From Bacilli bacterium (lineage in GTDB: Bacteria; Bacillota_I; Bacilli_A; ML615J-28; CAG-698), in NCBI GenBank assembly GCA_016282055.1, contig JAEEJT010000101.1, positions 1 through 13,754 of the forward strand: a DNA stretch of 13,754 bases. The letters are read 5' to 3'. The translations under genes were made by a program, and so were the position numbers. Below are positions 8,043 through 13,754 of this stretch, in pieces. The notes under the pieces are model-generated. The model saw only the letters and a list, made by a program, of their open reading frames with translations. It was not told the DNA's origin and searched no databases. Each line of letters starts with the position of its first letter. Position 1 is the stretch's first letter.

Positions 8043-8055
8043 AAGTATACTTTGT

Positions 8056-8196
8056 TTATGCAGTTAATTGTTTTCTTCCTTTTGCACGTCTACGAGCTAA
8101 AACTTTTCTTCCATTTGCTGTAGCCATACGAGCACGAAAACCATGTGTAACACTATGTTTACGTTTATTTGGTTGATATGTACCTATTGCTTTCAT
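8056..8196 (-). CDS. rpmH: 50S ribosomal protein L34, 46 aa
   Basis: Small basic ribosomal protein of the large subunit. The translation starts [20 protein letters not shown] and continues with [17 protein letters not shown] and AKGRKQL, the very conserved L34 pattern (Q-P-N-x-R-K-x-x-x-x-H-G-F-x-x-R-M). It ends TA after the KGRKQL stretch, slightly longer than the common 44 residues. TAGGAGGT is spaced eight bases from ATG 8196. It is the first gene of the rpmH-rnpA-yidC-jag unit, the usual order next to dnaA. Confidence 0.98.
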   Translation of the reverse strand: MKAIGTYQPNKRKHSVTHGFRARMATANGRKVLARRRAKGRKQLTA

Positions 8197-8228
8197 TTGA
8201 AGTACCTCCTATAAAACCATGCTTATAT

Positions 8229-8257
8229 ATTATATCGTAATTTAAATACTAAGTCAA
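8229..8257 (-). promoter_or_regulatory. Promoter of the rpmH operon
   Basis: On the minus strand TTGACT (8257-8252), a 17-base spacer and a perfect TATAAT (8234-8229), about 32 bases before ATG 8196. The -35 sits within an inverted repeat, AAATACT (8244-8250) and AGTATTT (8257-8263), separated by six bases. Confidence 0.9.
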
Positions 8258-8284
8258 GTATTTTTTATTTTTCAGCCAATTTTA

Positions 8285-9232
8285 CTATAATGATTGCTTA
8301 CAATATAGTATTTTTTCACCAAATTCTTCAGTAACAACTCTACATTTAGCAATATAGTACTCAAAAGTTATACCATTCTTGCTATCTTTGTTTAATTCTG
8401 CAACTATTGAATAATTATTTCCATATGAACTATCATATCTTTTACATAAGTTATAATAACCTACTAAACTATATGCTTTACCTTTTGCAGTAACACCAAA
8501 TAATTGGTAATCTATATGAAACTTATATGGACAATTACTCAAAATAACTAATTTAGGTCCAATTTGATTATCTTGTTTTTTGGTTTCATCAATCAAATGA
8601 GTTCCAAATAGTTTTTTAGGATCAAACTCACCATCTTGAACAGTCATAGTGAAGTCATCTCTATCTTCCATCTTTAATTCATTTTTACTAAGAGTTAACA
8701 TTTTTTCCGAAAACATCATTACTTGATTGTTTAGTCCATCAGTTGTTTGATCATATCTTACTTTACCATAAACAGCTTTAACTTCACCTTCAAATATCTT
8801 ATTACTACAAACGTTAAAAGTTGAACTATAAGTTTCATTTTTTGAAGCAGAAGTATCGCCATGATAATAATTATTACCTTTAGTGTCCTCAATAATATAA
8901 TTTCCAAATAAATTAACAAATTTTTTAGATGAACTAGTTGTTCCATAATGTACATAAACAGTTGTTTTCTTTTGAATTTTGTCATCATCTTCATTATAAT
9001 TATAAGAATTAACAACTCTTAAATATGGAGCTAAATAATCATAATATAAATTTTCATCTATCTCACAATAGTAATTATATCGTTTGCTGCTAACAGAATA
9101 GTTAATTGCTGATACACCAGTACCAAAAATAATAACCAAAAAAACAATTAAAAAAATTAAACTATATTTAATGTTCTCAGGAAACAAAATAATACTTTTT
9201 AAGCTGATTTTTTCTTTTTTTGCTTGTCCCAT
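8285..9232 (-). CDS. Unrecognised single-span membrane protein, 315 aa, divergent from dnaA
   Basis: No family recognised. A short Lys-rich cytoplasmic start (MGQAKKEKISLK) is followed by one hydrophobic span at about residues 23-44, then about 270 residues rich in Tyr, Asn, Asp, Ser and Lys that should lie outside the cell. Several cysteines (for example in YNYYCEID, NVCSNK, SNCPYKF, NLCKRY, AKCRVV, LYCKQ) could form disulfides, which is unusual for this kind of organism. AAAGGAG is well spaced before ATG 9232 and a promoter lies just upstream. The stop TAG is at 8285-8287, with no convincing terminator before the rpmH promoter, so some readthrough into rpmH is possible. In general layout (short inside end, Asn/Tyr-rich outside part) it resembles the 370-aa protein at 1927-3039, but no shared motif was found. 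Confidence 0.8.
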   Translation of the reverse strand: MGQAKKEKISLKSIILFPENIKYSLIFLIVFLVIIFGTGVSAINYSVSSKRYNYYCEIDENLYYDYLAPYLRVVNSYNYNEDDDKIQKKTTVYVHYGTTSSSKKFVNLFGNYIIEDTKGNNYYHGDTSASKNETYSSTFNVCSNKIFEGEVKAVYGKVRYDQTTDGLNNQVMMFSEKMLTLSKNELKMEDRDDFTMTVQDGEFDPKKLFGTHLIDETKKQDNQIGPKLVILSNCPYKFHIDYQLFGVTAKGKAYSLVGYYNLCKRYDSSYGNNYSIVAELNKDSKNGITFEYYIAKCRVVTEEFGEKILYCKQSL

Positions 9233-9256
9233 CTTATTTTCTCCTTTATTATTAAT

Positions 9257-9284
9257 ATTTTATCACAATTTAGCATTTTTGCAA
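9257..9284 (-). promoter_or_regulatory. Probable promoter of the 315-aa membrane-protein gene
   Basis: On the minus strand TTGCAA (9284-9279), a 16-base spacer and TAAAAT (9262-9257) preceded by TGA. The -10 lies 24 bases before ATG 9232. Confidence 0.65.
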
Positions 9285-9358
9285 TGATTTTTTTAAAATA
9301 ACACATTTATTACTAGTACATCTTTCTATATTTATATATACCTATAATTTTGAGTATT

Positions 9359-9384
9359 TTATCAACATGTTTATATGTTGATAA
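9359..9384. promoter_or_regulatory. Inverted pair of DnaA-box-like sites upstream of dnaA
   Basis: TTATCAACA at 9359-9367 and its exact reverse complement TGTTGATAA at 9376-9384, each one base different from the TTATCCACA consensus. With the adjoining T/A they form a 10-bp-arm palindrome around six bases. It lies 85 bases before the dnaA start, between two divergent promoters. DnaA autoregulation or a second binding cluster of a bipartite origin are the two likely roles. Confidence 0.6.
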
Positions 9385-9420
9385 CTCATGATTTACTTTT
9401 TGCTTTTAATACTTTATTTA

Positions 9421-9448
9421 TTGTCGATTTTATGATATTATATATATT
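9421..9448 (+). promoter_or_regulatory. Tentative dnaA promoter
   Basis: TTGTCG (9421-9426), a 16-base spacer and TATATT (9443-9448), about 21 bases before ATG 9470. An overlapping extended -10, TGATATTAT (9433-9441), has no good -35. The stretch is so AT-rich that the choice is uncertain. Confidence 0.35.
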
Positions 9449-9469
9449 AGAATAGGTGGTGAACCATTA

Positions 9470-10840
9470 ATGACTAATTATCAAGAAATTTGGAATAAAG
9501 TTTTAGAAAAACTAAAAGATGAAAGCGGTGAAGCTTCATTTAATGAGATTTTTTCAAATGCAAAAGAGGTTTATAAATTCGAAAACAATTATGTTTATGT
9601 TTCAGTACCTAATGAATTAATAAAATTCAGAATAAACCAATACTATTCCAAAAAAATTAAAGAATTTACAGATAATTTAACAAATTCTCCAATAGGATTT
9701 AAATTTATAACTAAAAAAGATATTGAAAAAGAAGTAAAGATTAATAACGGTTCAAAATTCGTGCAACCTGATGCAAAAAATGTTGGTAGAAACCTTTCTT
9801 CAATATATCGATTTGATAATTTCGTTGTTGGAGAAAGTAATAGATTTGCTTTTTTAACTTCTATGAAAGTTGCTGAAAATCCCGTTATGGTGTGCAATCC
9901 ATTATATATATTTGGAGATGTTGGTGTTGGTAAGACACATTTAATGACTTCGATTGGAAATTTCATGCTAGATAACAATATTAACACTAATGTTGTTTAT
10001 ACAAGTAGTCAAAAATTTGCTGAAGATTACTTTTTAGCAACTTCTAAAAATAGTCGTGATAAAATAATGAGTTTTTATGAAAAATATAACTCTGCTGATC
10101 TTTTATTAGTTGATGATATTCAATTCTTAGAAGGAAAACAAGCTACACAAGAAGAATTTTTTAAAATTTTTGAAGAATTAGTTAATAAAAACAAACAAAT
10201 CATTCTTACATCTGATAGACCAGCAAATAGTTTAAAAAATGTTATGGCTAGACTTAAATCAAGATTTACATGGGGTATTTCGGTTAGTATTAACCAACCT
10301 GATCATAATTTGTTAATTAATATCCTTAAAAAGAAGCTTTCTATATTAATAGAGGATCCAAATGATGTTCCTAATGATGTCTTAGATATTTTAGCAAATT
10401 ATTTTCCATCGAATATTAGAGATTTAGAGGGTGCTTTAAGAACTTACGTGAATTATTGTATTTGTATGAATTGTCCTTTTACAAAAGATAATTTATACAT
10501 CGCTCTAGAGCAACTTTTACCATCTAAAGCAAATAAAATTGATTCAACTAAAGAAATTATAACTAAAGCTATAGATGTAGTATGTGATTATTATAAAGTT
10601 AGTACTAACGATATTCTTTCAACATCTAGAAAACAACAGATTGTTTTTGCAAGACAAATGTTAATGTATATCTTAAAAGTTAATCTTAACATTCCATTAC
10701 AGACAATTGGTGATAGTTTAGGTAACAGAGATCATGCTACTGTTTCTCATGGCATTGATAAAATAACAATTTTACTTAAAAAAGATAATCTTTCTAAGAC
10801 TGATTATAATAATTTGTATAAAAAATTGCTAGAAGAATAA
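9470..10840 (+). CDS. dnaA: Chromosomal replication initiator DnaA, 456 aa
   Basis: Binds DnaA boxes at oriC, oligomerises with ATP and opens the duplex. Domain I (about 1-80, interaction) and a short linker precede the AAA+ domain III with Walker A GDVGVGKTH (149-157), Walker B LLLVDDIQF (211-219), an arginine in LKSRFTWG (R265, arginine-finger box) and the sensor II region NIRDLEGAL (315-323). The C-terminal DNA-binding domain IV ends with the DnaA signature NRDHATVSHGIDKI (419-432), the part that reads the box. Length is normal for the family. The start ATG lies behind AGGTGG; an upstream GTG in the same stretch reads into a stop after three codons. dnaN follows after 70 bases, and the gap contains the origin-like elements. 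Confidence 0.99.
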   Translation: MTNYQEIWNKVLEKLKDESGEASFNEIFSNAKEVYKFENNYVYVSVPNELIKFRINQYYSKKIKEFTDNLTNSPIGFKFITKKDIEKEVKINNGSKFVQPDAKNVGRNLSSIYRFDNFVVGESNRFAFLTSMKVAENPVMVCNPLYIFGDVGVGKTHLMTSIGNFMLDNNINTNVVYTSSQKFAEDYFLATSKNSRDKIMSFYEKYNSADLLLVDDIQFLEGKQATQEEFFKIFEELVNKNKQIILTSDRPANSLKNVMARLKSRFTWGISVSINQPDHNLLINILKKKLSILIEDPNDVPNDVLDILANYFPSNIRDLEGALRTYVNYCICMNCPFTKDNLYIALEQLLPSKANKIDSTKEIITKAIDVVCDYYKVSTNDILSTSRKQQIVFARQMLMYILKVNLNIPLQTIGDSLGNRDHATVSHGIDKITILLKKDNLSKTDYNNLYKKLLEE

Positions 10841-10841
10841 G

Positions 10842-10881
10842 TTATCCACTTATCCACAGTGCCTAATAATAATATTAATAT
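10842..10881 (+). other. Candidate oriC unwinding region: two DnaA boxes, GC-richer spacer, DnaA-trio-like triplets
   Basis: TTATCCACT (10842-10850) and the perfect consensus TTATCCACA (10850-10858) lie in the same direction and share one base. A short G/C-containing spacer (GTGCC, 10859-10863) follows, then consecutive triplets TAA, TAA, TAA, TAT, TAA, TAT (10864-10881), leading into pure A/T up to the dnaN ribosome binding site. This order (boxes, GC stretch, TAA/TAG triplets) is that described for the basal unwinding system of Bacillus subtilis, in which DnaA moves from the boxes onto one strand at the trios. Position between dnaA and dnaN also agrees. Confidence 0.8.
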
Positions 10882-10910
10882 TTAAATATAAAAATTAAAA
10901 AGGAGATTAT

Positions 10911-12026
10911 ATGAATTTCACAATTAAAAAAGATGCTTTAACAGATGATCTTAATAATGTTGGTAAAGCATTATCAAATAAAATACAAATGCCTGGTTTA
11001 ACAGGTATATTATTTAATGTCTATAAAGATAAGTTAATTCTAACAGCTAGTAATAATGAAATTTCTATTCAAGCTACTATTACTAAAGATTTTAAAGTTG
11101 TAGAAGAGGGTAGTTTTTTACTACAAGGTAAGTTTTTACTTGAAATTATAAAGAAAATAGACTCTGAGTATGTTGATTTTATTAGTTTTGAAGATAATAC
11201 TATAAGAATTCTAGGTGGGAAAAGTGTTTTTACATTGAATTGTTTACAATTAGAAAGTTTTCCAATGATTTCTTTTGAAAAATCTACTATTAATTTTGCT
11301 TTAGATACAATTAATTTAAAACAAATTATTACAAAGACATCATTTGCTATTTCAACTAATGAATCAAGAGTTATTTTAACTGGTGTTTCCTTTAAAACAA
11401 AAGGAAATACGCTTGAAGTTATCTCATCTGATGGATTTAGATTGGCCAGAAAGAAATTAGAGTTTGATCATGACTTTCCTGCAGTAAATATGGTTATACC
11501 TGGAAAGAATCTTGATGATTTATACAAAATACTTGGTGAAACTAACGAAAATATCCAAATTTATTGTTCATCTTCAAAGATAATGTTTGAAATTGGTAAT
11601 TTATTGTATCAATCTAGATTAATAGAGGGTGTATTCCCTAATGTTGACTCTTTAATTCCAAAGAATTATATGAATATTTTAACTTTTAACAAGCAAGCTT
11701 TGATTGATTTGATTGAACGTGTATCTATATTTGTCACAAATGAAGCATCAAAAGTTATTAAATTATCAATTGCTGAAGGAAATGTTGTTGAATTTTCTTC
11801 TTTAACTAATGAAGCAGGAGCTGCTAGAGAGGAGATTAATCCAATTAAGATGGATAATCAATCAACTTTCCAGATAGGATTTAGTTCAAAATACTTTATT
11901 GAGGCCTTAAGAACCTTCGATGATGATGTTATTAGTATTAATTTTACTGGCGAAGTAAAACCATTTACAATAACTAGCGAAAAAGATAAGAATTTATTAC
12001 AATTAATTTTACCAGTTAGAGCATAG
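10911..12026 (+). CDS. dnaN: DNA polymerase III beta subunit (sliding clamp), 371 aa
   Basis: Dimeric ring that holds replicative polymerase and repair enzymes on DNA. The protein has the length of the family and three clamp repeats (about 1-125, 126-247, 248-371). Typical stretches are seen: KALSNKIQMPGLTGILF near 18-34, SSDGFRLARKKL near 171-182, the FPNVDSLIPK region near 242-251, and the C-terminus LQLILPVRA, equivalent to the usual L-I-L-P-[VM]-R ending that lines the partner-binding pocket. AAGGAG stands six bases before ATG 10911. It is probably transcribed with dnaA, through the origin-like gap, and ends at a strong bidirectional terminator. Confidence 0.98.
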   Translation: MNFTIKKDALTDDLNNVGKALSNKIQMPGLTGILFNVYKDKLILTASNNEISIQATITKDFKVVEEGSFLLQGKFLLEIIKKIDSEYVDFISFEDNTIRILGGKSVFTLNCLQLESFPMISFEKSTINFALDTINLKQIITKTSFAISTNESRVILTGVSFKTKGNTLEVISSDGFRLARKKLEFDHDFPAVNMVIPGKNLDDLYKILGETNENIQIYCSSSKIMFEIGNLLYQSRLIEGVFPNVDSLIPKNYMNILTFNKQALIDLIERVSIFVTNEASKVIKLSIAEGNVVEFSSLTNEAGAAREEINPIKMDNQSTFQIGFSSKYFIEALRTFDDDVISINFTGEVKPFTITSEKDKNLLQLILPVRA

Positions 12027-12041
12027 ATTTATTGAATATTT

Positions 12042-12072
12042 AAAAAAAGAGGATATTAAATCCTCTTTTTTT
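12042..12072. terminator. Bidirectional terminator between dnaN and the convergent parA-like gene
   Basis: Arms 12042-12054 and 12060-12072 form 13 perfect pairs (seven A then GAGGAT, loop ATTAA, ATCCTC then seven T). The A and T runs serve as U-tract on either strand. The stop codon of the convergent ParA-like gene (12071-12073) overlaps its edge. Confidence 0.93.
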
Positions 12073-12844
12073 ATATATTGATGTTAGAGAATAGATTTTT
12101 AAGAGTTTCTCTTAACATATCTCGTTCTTTTGCATCATATCTTTCTAATTCAACGTCATCAAAAGGGCTAATTCCTTTATCTTGTAAGTTCTTAACTATT
12201 GATTTTTCGTTTAATGCAGGTAAAATTTTAGCATTTGGAGTAAAATCTTTAGCTTGATTGTTTAGTTTTTCTAAAGAAACTTTTGGAGCACGACGATTTA
12301 CGCTATATCCGTTCGGTAAAATGTATTTAATATTGTTTAAATCAATGTCTTTATCGACGAAATATTGAATAGTATTAAAGAATCCATCAAGTCCAAGACT
12401 ATCTAGACCAACAACAATAAGAATTGCATCACTTAAATCAAGTAAAACCTCAGTCAATCTATTACTAGAAGGTGGGAAATCAACGAAAATATAATCAAAG
12501 AAACTACTATAATCTCTTAACATCTTTTGAATTACCTTTTCTTGTGATCTTTCAAGAGTTAATTTAAGTGACATATTGTCTGTATTTAGAGATTTTATTA
12601 AATAAAGGTTTTCTCTAGCGTCAATTAAGATGTCCCCTAGGTCTGCTTTGCCAGCTAAAAGGAATTCAAGGTAATTATCACTACCATCATCTTCAATACC
12701 AAAGATTTTAAATATACTATTTTGGTCATCTGTGCTTATAATAAGTACCTTTTTTCCTTGTGTTGCTAGGTAATGTGCTAGAAAACCAATAAAAGTACTC
12801 TTTCCAACGCCACCTTTTTTACAAAAAGTTGAAATTATAGCCAT
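12071..12844 (-). CDS. ParA-family segregation ATPase without HTH domain, 257 aa
   Basis: Deviant Walker-type ATPase of the ParA/Soj/MinD group; such proteins bind DNA non-specifically with ATP and move partner-bound DNA. Visible: Walker A with signature lysine KKGGVGKST (9-17), the switch-like STDDQNS (37-43, where most ParAs have D-x-D-P-Q, so the proline is missing) and Walker B VDFPPS (121-126). Starting at MAIISTFCKKGG leaves no room for the N-terminal helix-turn-helix of type Ia ParAs, so it belongs to the small (type Ib or Soj-like) class. Its ATG shares one base with the stop of the upstream ribbon-helix-helix gene, as in plasmid par operons, and its likely ribosome site GAGAGG is within that gene. 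It runs against the direction of replication expected from the origin, unlike the other genes here. A role in chromosome rather than plasmid segregation is inferred from position. Confidence 0.88.
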   Translation of the reverse strand: MAIISTFCKKGGVGKSTFIGFLAHYLATQGKKVLIISTDDQNSIFKIFGIEDDGSDNYLEFLLAGKADLGDILIDARENLYLIKSLNTDNMSLKLTLERSQEKVIQKMLRDYSSFFDYIFVDFPPSSNRLTEVLLDLSDAILIVVGLDSLGLDGFFNTIQYFVDKDIDLNNIKYILPNGYSVNRRAPKVSLEKLNNQAKDFTPNAKILPALNEKSIVKNLQDKGISPFDDVELERYDAKERDMLRETLKNLFSNINI

Positions 12845-13101
12845 TAGAATCCCTCTCTTTCTAATTTTTCCAACACAGCTTCCTCAATAAATTGAGAAAT
12901 TTGAATGTTTTTACTCGCTGCAGCGATTTTAATGCGGACTCTAACGTTTTTATCCATGACAGCAGTATATTTTACCTTATCATTGTCGTTAGAAATCTTG
13001 TGAGTCTTTTGATGTACTACTGTTGGTGTTGGTTCTTGTTGTTGAGTTACAGTAGTATTAAATGATAGCGGACTCTCTCTCTTTTTGAATGGTGTATTCA
13101 T
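12844..13101 (-). CDS. Ribbon-helix-helix protein, probable ParB-type centromere-binding partner, 85 aa
   Basis: The first 40 residues look disordered (Thr, Gln, Pro and basic residues). Residues about 43-85 fit a ribbon-helix-helix fold: a strand VKYTAVMD, helix 1 NVRVRIKIAAASKN, a turn with I-Q-I-S and helix 2 QFIEEAVLEKLERE. The pattern 'strand, basic helix, I-S-x-F-I-x-x-A' is that of Arc/CopG/ParG-type dimers. A flexible N-tail plus ribbon-helix-helix body, directly ahead of and overlapping a small ParA gene, is the layout of ParF-ParG and delta-omega systems, in which the small protein binds the centromere, represses its own operon and stimulates ParA. AAGGAGGT lies six bases before ATG 13101. 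The upstream 653 bp hold palindromes that could be its binding sites. A plain transcription factor is the alternative. Confidence 0.78.
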   Translation of the reverse strand: MNTPFKKRESPLSFNTTVTQQQEPTPTVVHQKTHKISNDNDKVKYTAVMDKNVRVRIKIAAASKNIQISQFIEEAVLEKLEREGF

Positions 13102-13188
13102 TTTAAACCTCCTTATTTATGTATTTAAATAAAACAATATATATTTTTATAAATATATACATACTTAAATATAACTTTATATATTTTT

Positions 13189-13212
13189 ATACATATGTAT
13201 GTAAATATTTAC
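13189..13212. repeat. Two abutting 12-bp palindromes
   Basis: ATACATATGTAT (13189-13200) and GTAAATATTTAC (13201-13212) are each perfect palindromes and lie directly side by side, about 90 bp upstream of the ribbon-helix-helix gene. The second recurs exactly at 13725-13736, again preceded by TAT. Confidence 0.7.
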
Positions 13213-13214
13213 GT

Positions 13215-13499
13215 TTTTTAAGGCTTTTTTGAACTAAAAAACCGGGGAGCATCAAAAATCCATGTTTTTTAAGACTATAGGATATTTTAAAAATTGATTT
13301 TGAAATTTTTTACAAACACCTTTAAAAGTGCTTAAATTTTCCCCTCAAATCAATTAACGCAAAAAATCCGAAAAGTTATTAATCCCCCACCTCAAAATTG
13401 AATACAAGTCAAATTTTGGGATTGCCTAAAAATTGGCCAAAAACAGCAAAATTTACCCTTTAAATGGGGGTTAAAATGACGATTTTTGATCCTTAAAAA
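13215..13499. other. Core with nested inverted repeats, possibly a folded RNA or DNA element
   Basis: Inverted pairs: TTTTTAAGG 13215-13223 with CCTTAAAAA 13491-13499; ATCAAAAATC 13251-13260 with GATTTTTGAT 13481-13490; inside these, AATTGATTT 13292-13300 with AAATCAATT 13347-13355 (holding the near-palindrome CACCTTTAAAAGTG at 13317-13330); and CCCCCA 13384-13389 with TGGGGG 13465-13470, holding AAATTTTG 13411-13418 with CAAAATTT 13447-13454. The pairs are nested without crossing and would give a two-armed junction. Most helices are A/T-rich, and several 8-10-bp matches are expected by chance in such sequence. Confidence 0.35.
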
Positions 13500-13654
13500 T
13501 GTTATTTATTTACATATATACATACAACCATACATAAATATTTATGTTTATAATTAAATAAATATTTATTTAACTAAAACTATAAAAATTACATATAAAG
13601 TACTATATATATAATTATTATACCACAGATTGTATTAAAAATAAATACATATAT

Positions 13655-13674
13655 AAATAAATATATATTTATTT
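13655..13674. repeat. 20-bp perfect A/T palindrome
   Basis: Arms AAATAAATAT and ATATTTATTT meet at 13664/13665. It is followed by a weaker inverted pair TGGTTTA (13684-13690) and TAAACCA (13699-13705). Confidence 0.6.
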
Positions 13675-13754
13675 CAATAACTTTGGTTTAAACTAATCTA
13701 AACCATAAATATTTATTTATATATGTAAATATTTACAATTCAATTGTGTAATAC

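Larger units (their letters stand above)
13153..13525 (+). repeat. Direct repeat ATATATACATAC bracketing the core
   Basis: Exact copies at 13153-13164 and 13514-13525. In the second, CATAC is repeated at 13521-13525 and 13529-13533. The copies stand on opposite sides of the less AT-rich core, suggesting that the two flanks are related. Confidence 0.55.
13202..13735. repeat. Five copies of the palindrome TAAATATTTA
   Basis: Exact copies at 13202-13211, 13535-13544, 13559-13568, 13706-13715 and 13726-13735. They sit in longer perfect palindromes at 13201-13212 (12 bp), 13532-13547 (16 bp), 13554-13573 (20 bp) and 13725-13736 (12 bp). None lies within the core. I saw no other exact copy in the window. 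Low complexity makes chance matches easier, but five in about 530 bp is more than base composition alone should give. Confidence 0.65.
13102..13754. other. 653-bp gene-free region: AT-rich palindromic flanks around a less AT-rich core
   Basis: No credible gene is seen on either strand up to the right edge. Two outer parts (about 13130-13212 and 13501-13740) consist almost wholly of A and T with scattered ACATA/TATGT and CATAC words and several perfect palindromes. Between them, about 13213-13500 is different: runs GGGG (13244), CCCC (13341), CCCCC (13384), GGG (13418) and GGGGG (13466) among A/T tracts, with inverted repeats. A weak minus-strand extended -10 (TGGTATAAT, -10 hexamer at 13622-13617) could start transcription toward the par-like genes. 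The most economical reading is a regulatory and centromere region of the ParA/ribbon-helix-helix pair; an accessory origin segment is the alternative. Confidence 0.55.

Noticed and set aside
8758..9015. Second minus-strand frame inside the 315-aa membrane-protein gene
   Set aside because: Low-complexity Ile/Leu/Met/Lys translation from AT-rich DNA in another frame; no ribosome binding site of its own was identified.
9261..9267. TATCACA as an omega-type heptad for the ribbon-helix-helix protein
   Set aside because: A single isolated copy; omega sites occur as arrays of heptads, and no such array is seen upstream of the par-like genes.
9643..9987. Open frame of 114 codons antisense to dnaA
   Set aside because: Shadow of the conserved DnaA AAA+ domain.
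13102..13754. CRISPR array or insertion-sequence remnant
   Set aside because: The repeats are short A/T palindromes without regular repeat-spacer structure, and no transposase fragment or terminal inverted repeat pair with target duplication was found.

Overview
The window is the replication-origin neighbourhood of a very AT-rich, low-GC bacterial chromosome. The gene set (rpmH-rnpA-yidC-jag-mnmE on one side, dnaA-dnaN on the other), strong AGGAGG-type ribosome binding sites and sigma-A-like promoters point to a member of the Bacillota, probably near the Bacilli/Mollicutes/Erysipelotrichia part of the tree. TGA is used as a stop (rnpA and the 370-aa membrane protein end in TGA where expected), so the mycoplasma code is not in use. 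The exact lineage cannot be read from this sequence.

Layout. 1-1864 (minus): the first 621 codons of pyruvate phosphate dikinase, running off the left edge. 1927-3595 (minus): two unrecognised membrane-protein genes in tandem behind one promoter. 3687-3713: terminator. 3714-5880 (minus): mnmE, preceded and translationally coupled by a membrane-anchored YiiX-like permuted papain-fold hydrolase with its own consensus promoter. 5951-5983: strong terminator. 5987-8196 (minus): jag/khpB, yidC, rnpA and a 46-codon rpmH, all behind the rpmH promoter, with a terminator-like hairpin between rpmH and rnpA. 8285-9232 (minus): an unrecognised single-span membrane protein, divergent from dnaA. 9470-12026 (plus): dnaA and dnaN. 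The gap between them holds two tandem DnaA boxes, a short GC-richer spacer and a run of TAA/TAT triplets, the arrangement of a Bacillus-type basal unwinding region, so this is the best candidate for oriC. 12042-12072: bidirectional terminator. 12071-13101 (minus): a ParA-type ATPase and an 85-aa ribbon-helix-helix protein, overlapping by one base. 13102-13754: 653 bp without genes, with short palindromes on both sides of a less AT-rich, C/G-run-containing core.

How it fits together. dnaA, dnaN and the dnaA-dnaN gap form the initiation module; rpmH, rnpA, yidC and jag supply ribosome assembly, tRNA processing, membrane insertion and RNA binding; mnmE modifies tRNA wobble uridines. The usual mnmG-rsmG-soj-spo0J continuation is absent from the visible stretch beyond mnmE. 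Beside the origin there is instead a ParA plus ribbon-helix-helix pair, the layout of plasmid type Ib segregation systems, followed upstream by a palindrome-rich non-coding region that is a good candidate for its centromere. That pair and the non-coding region are the parts most worth a second look.
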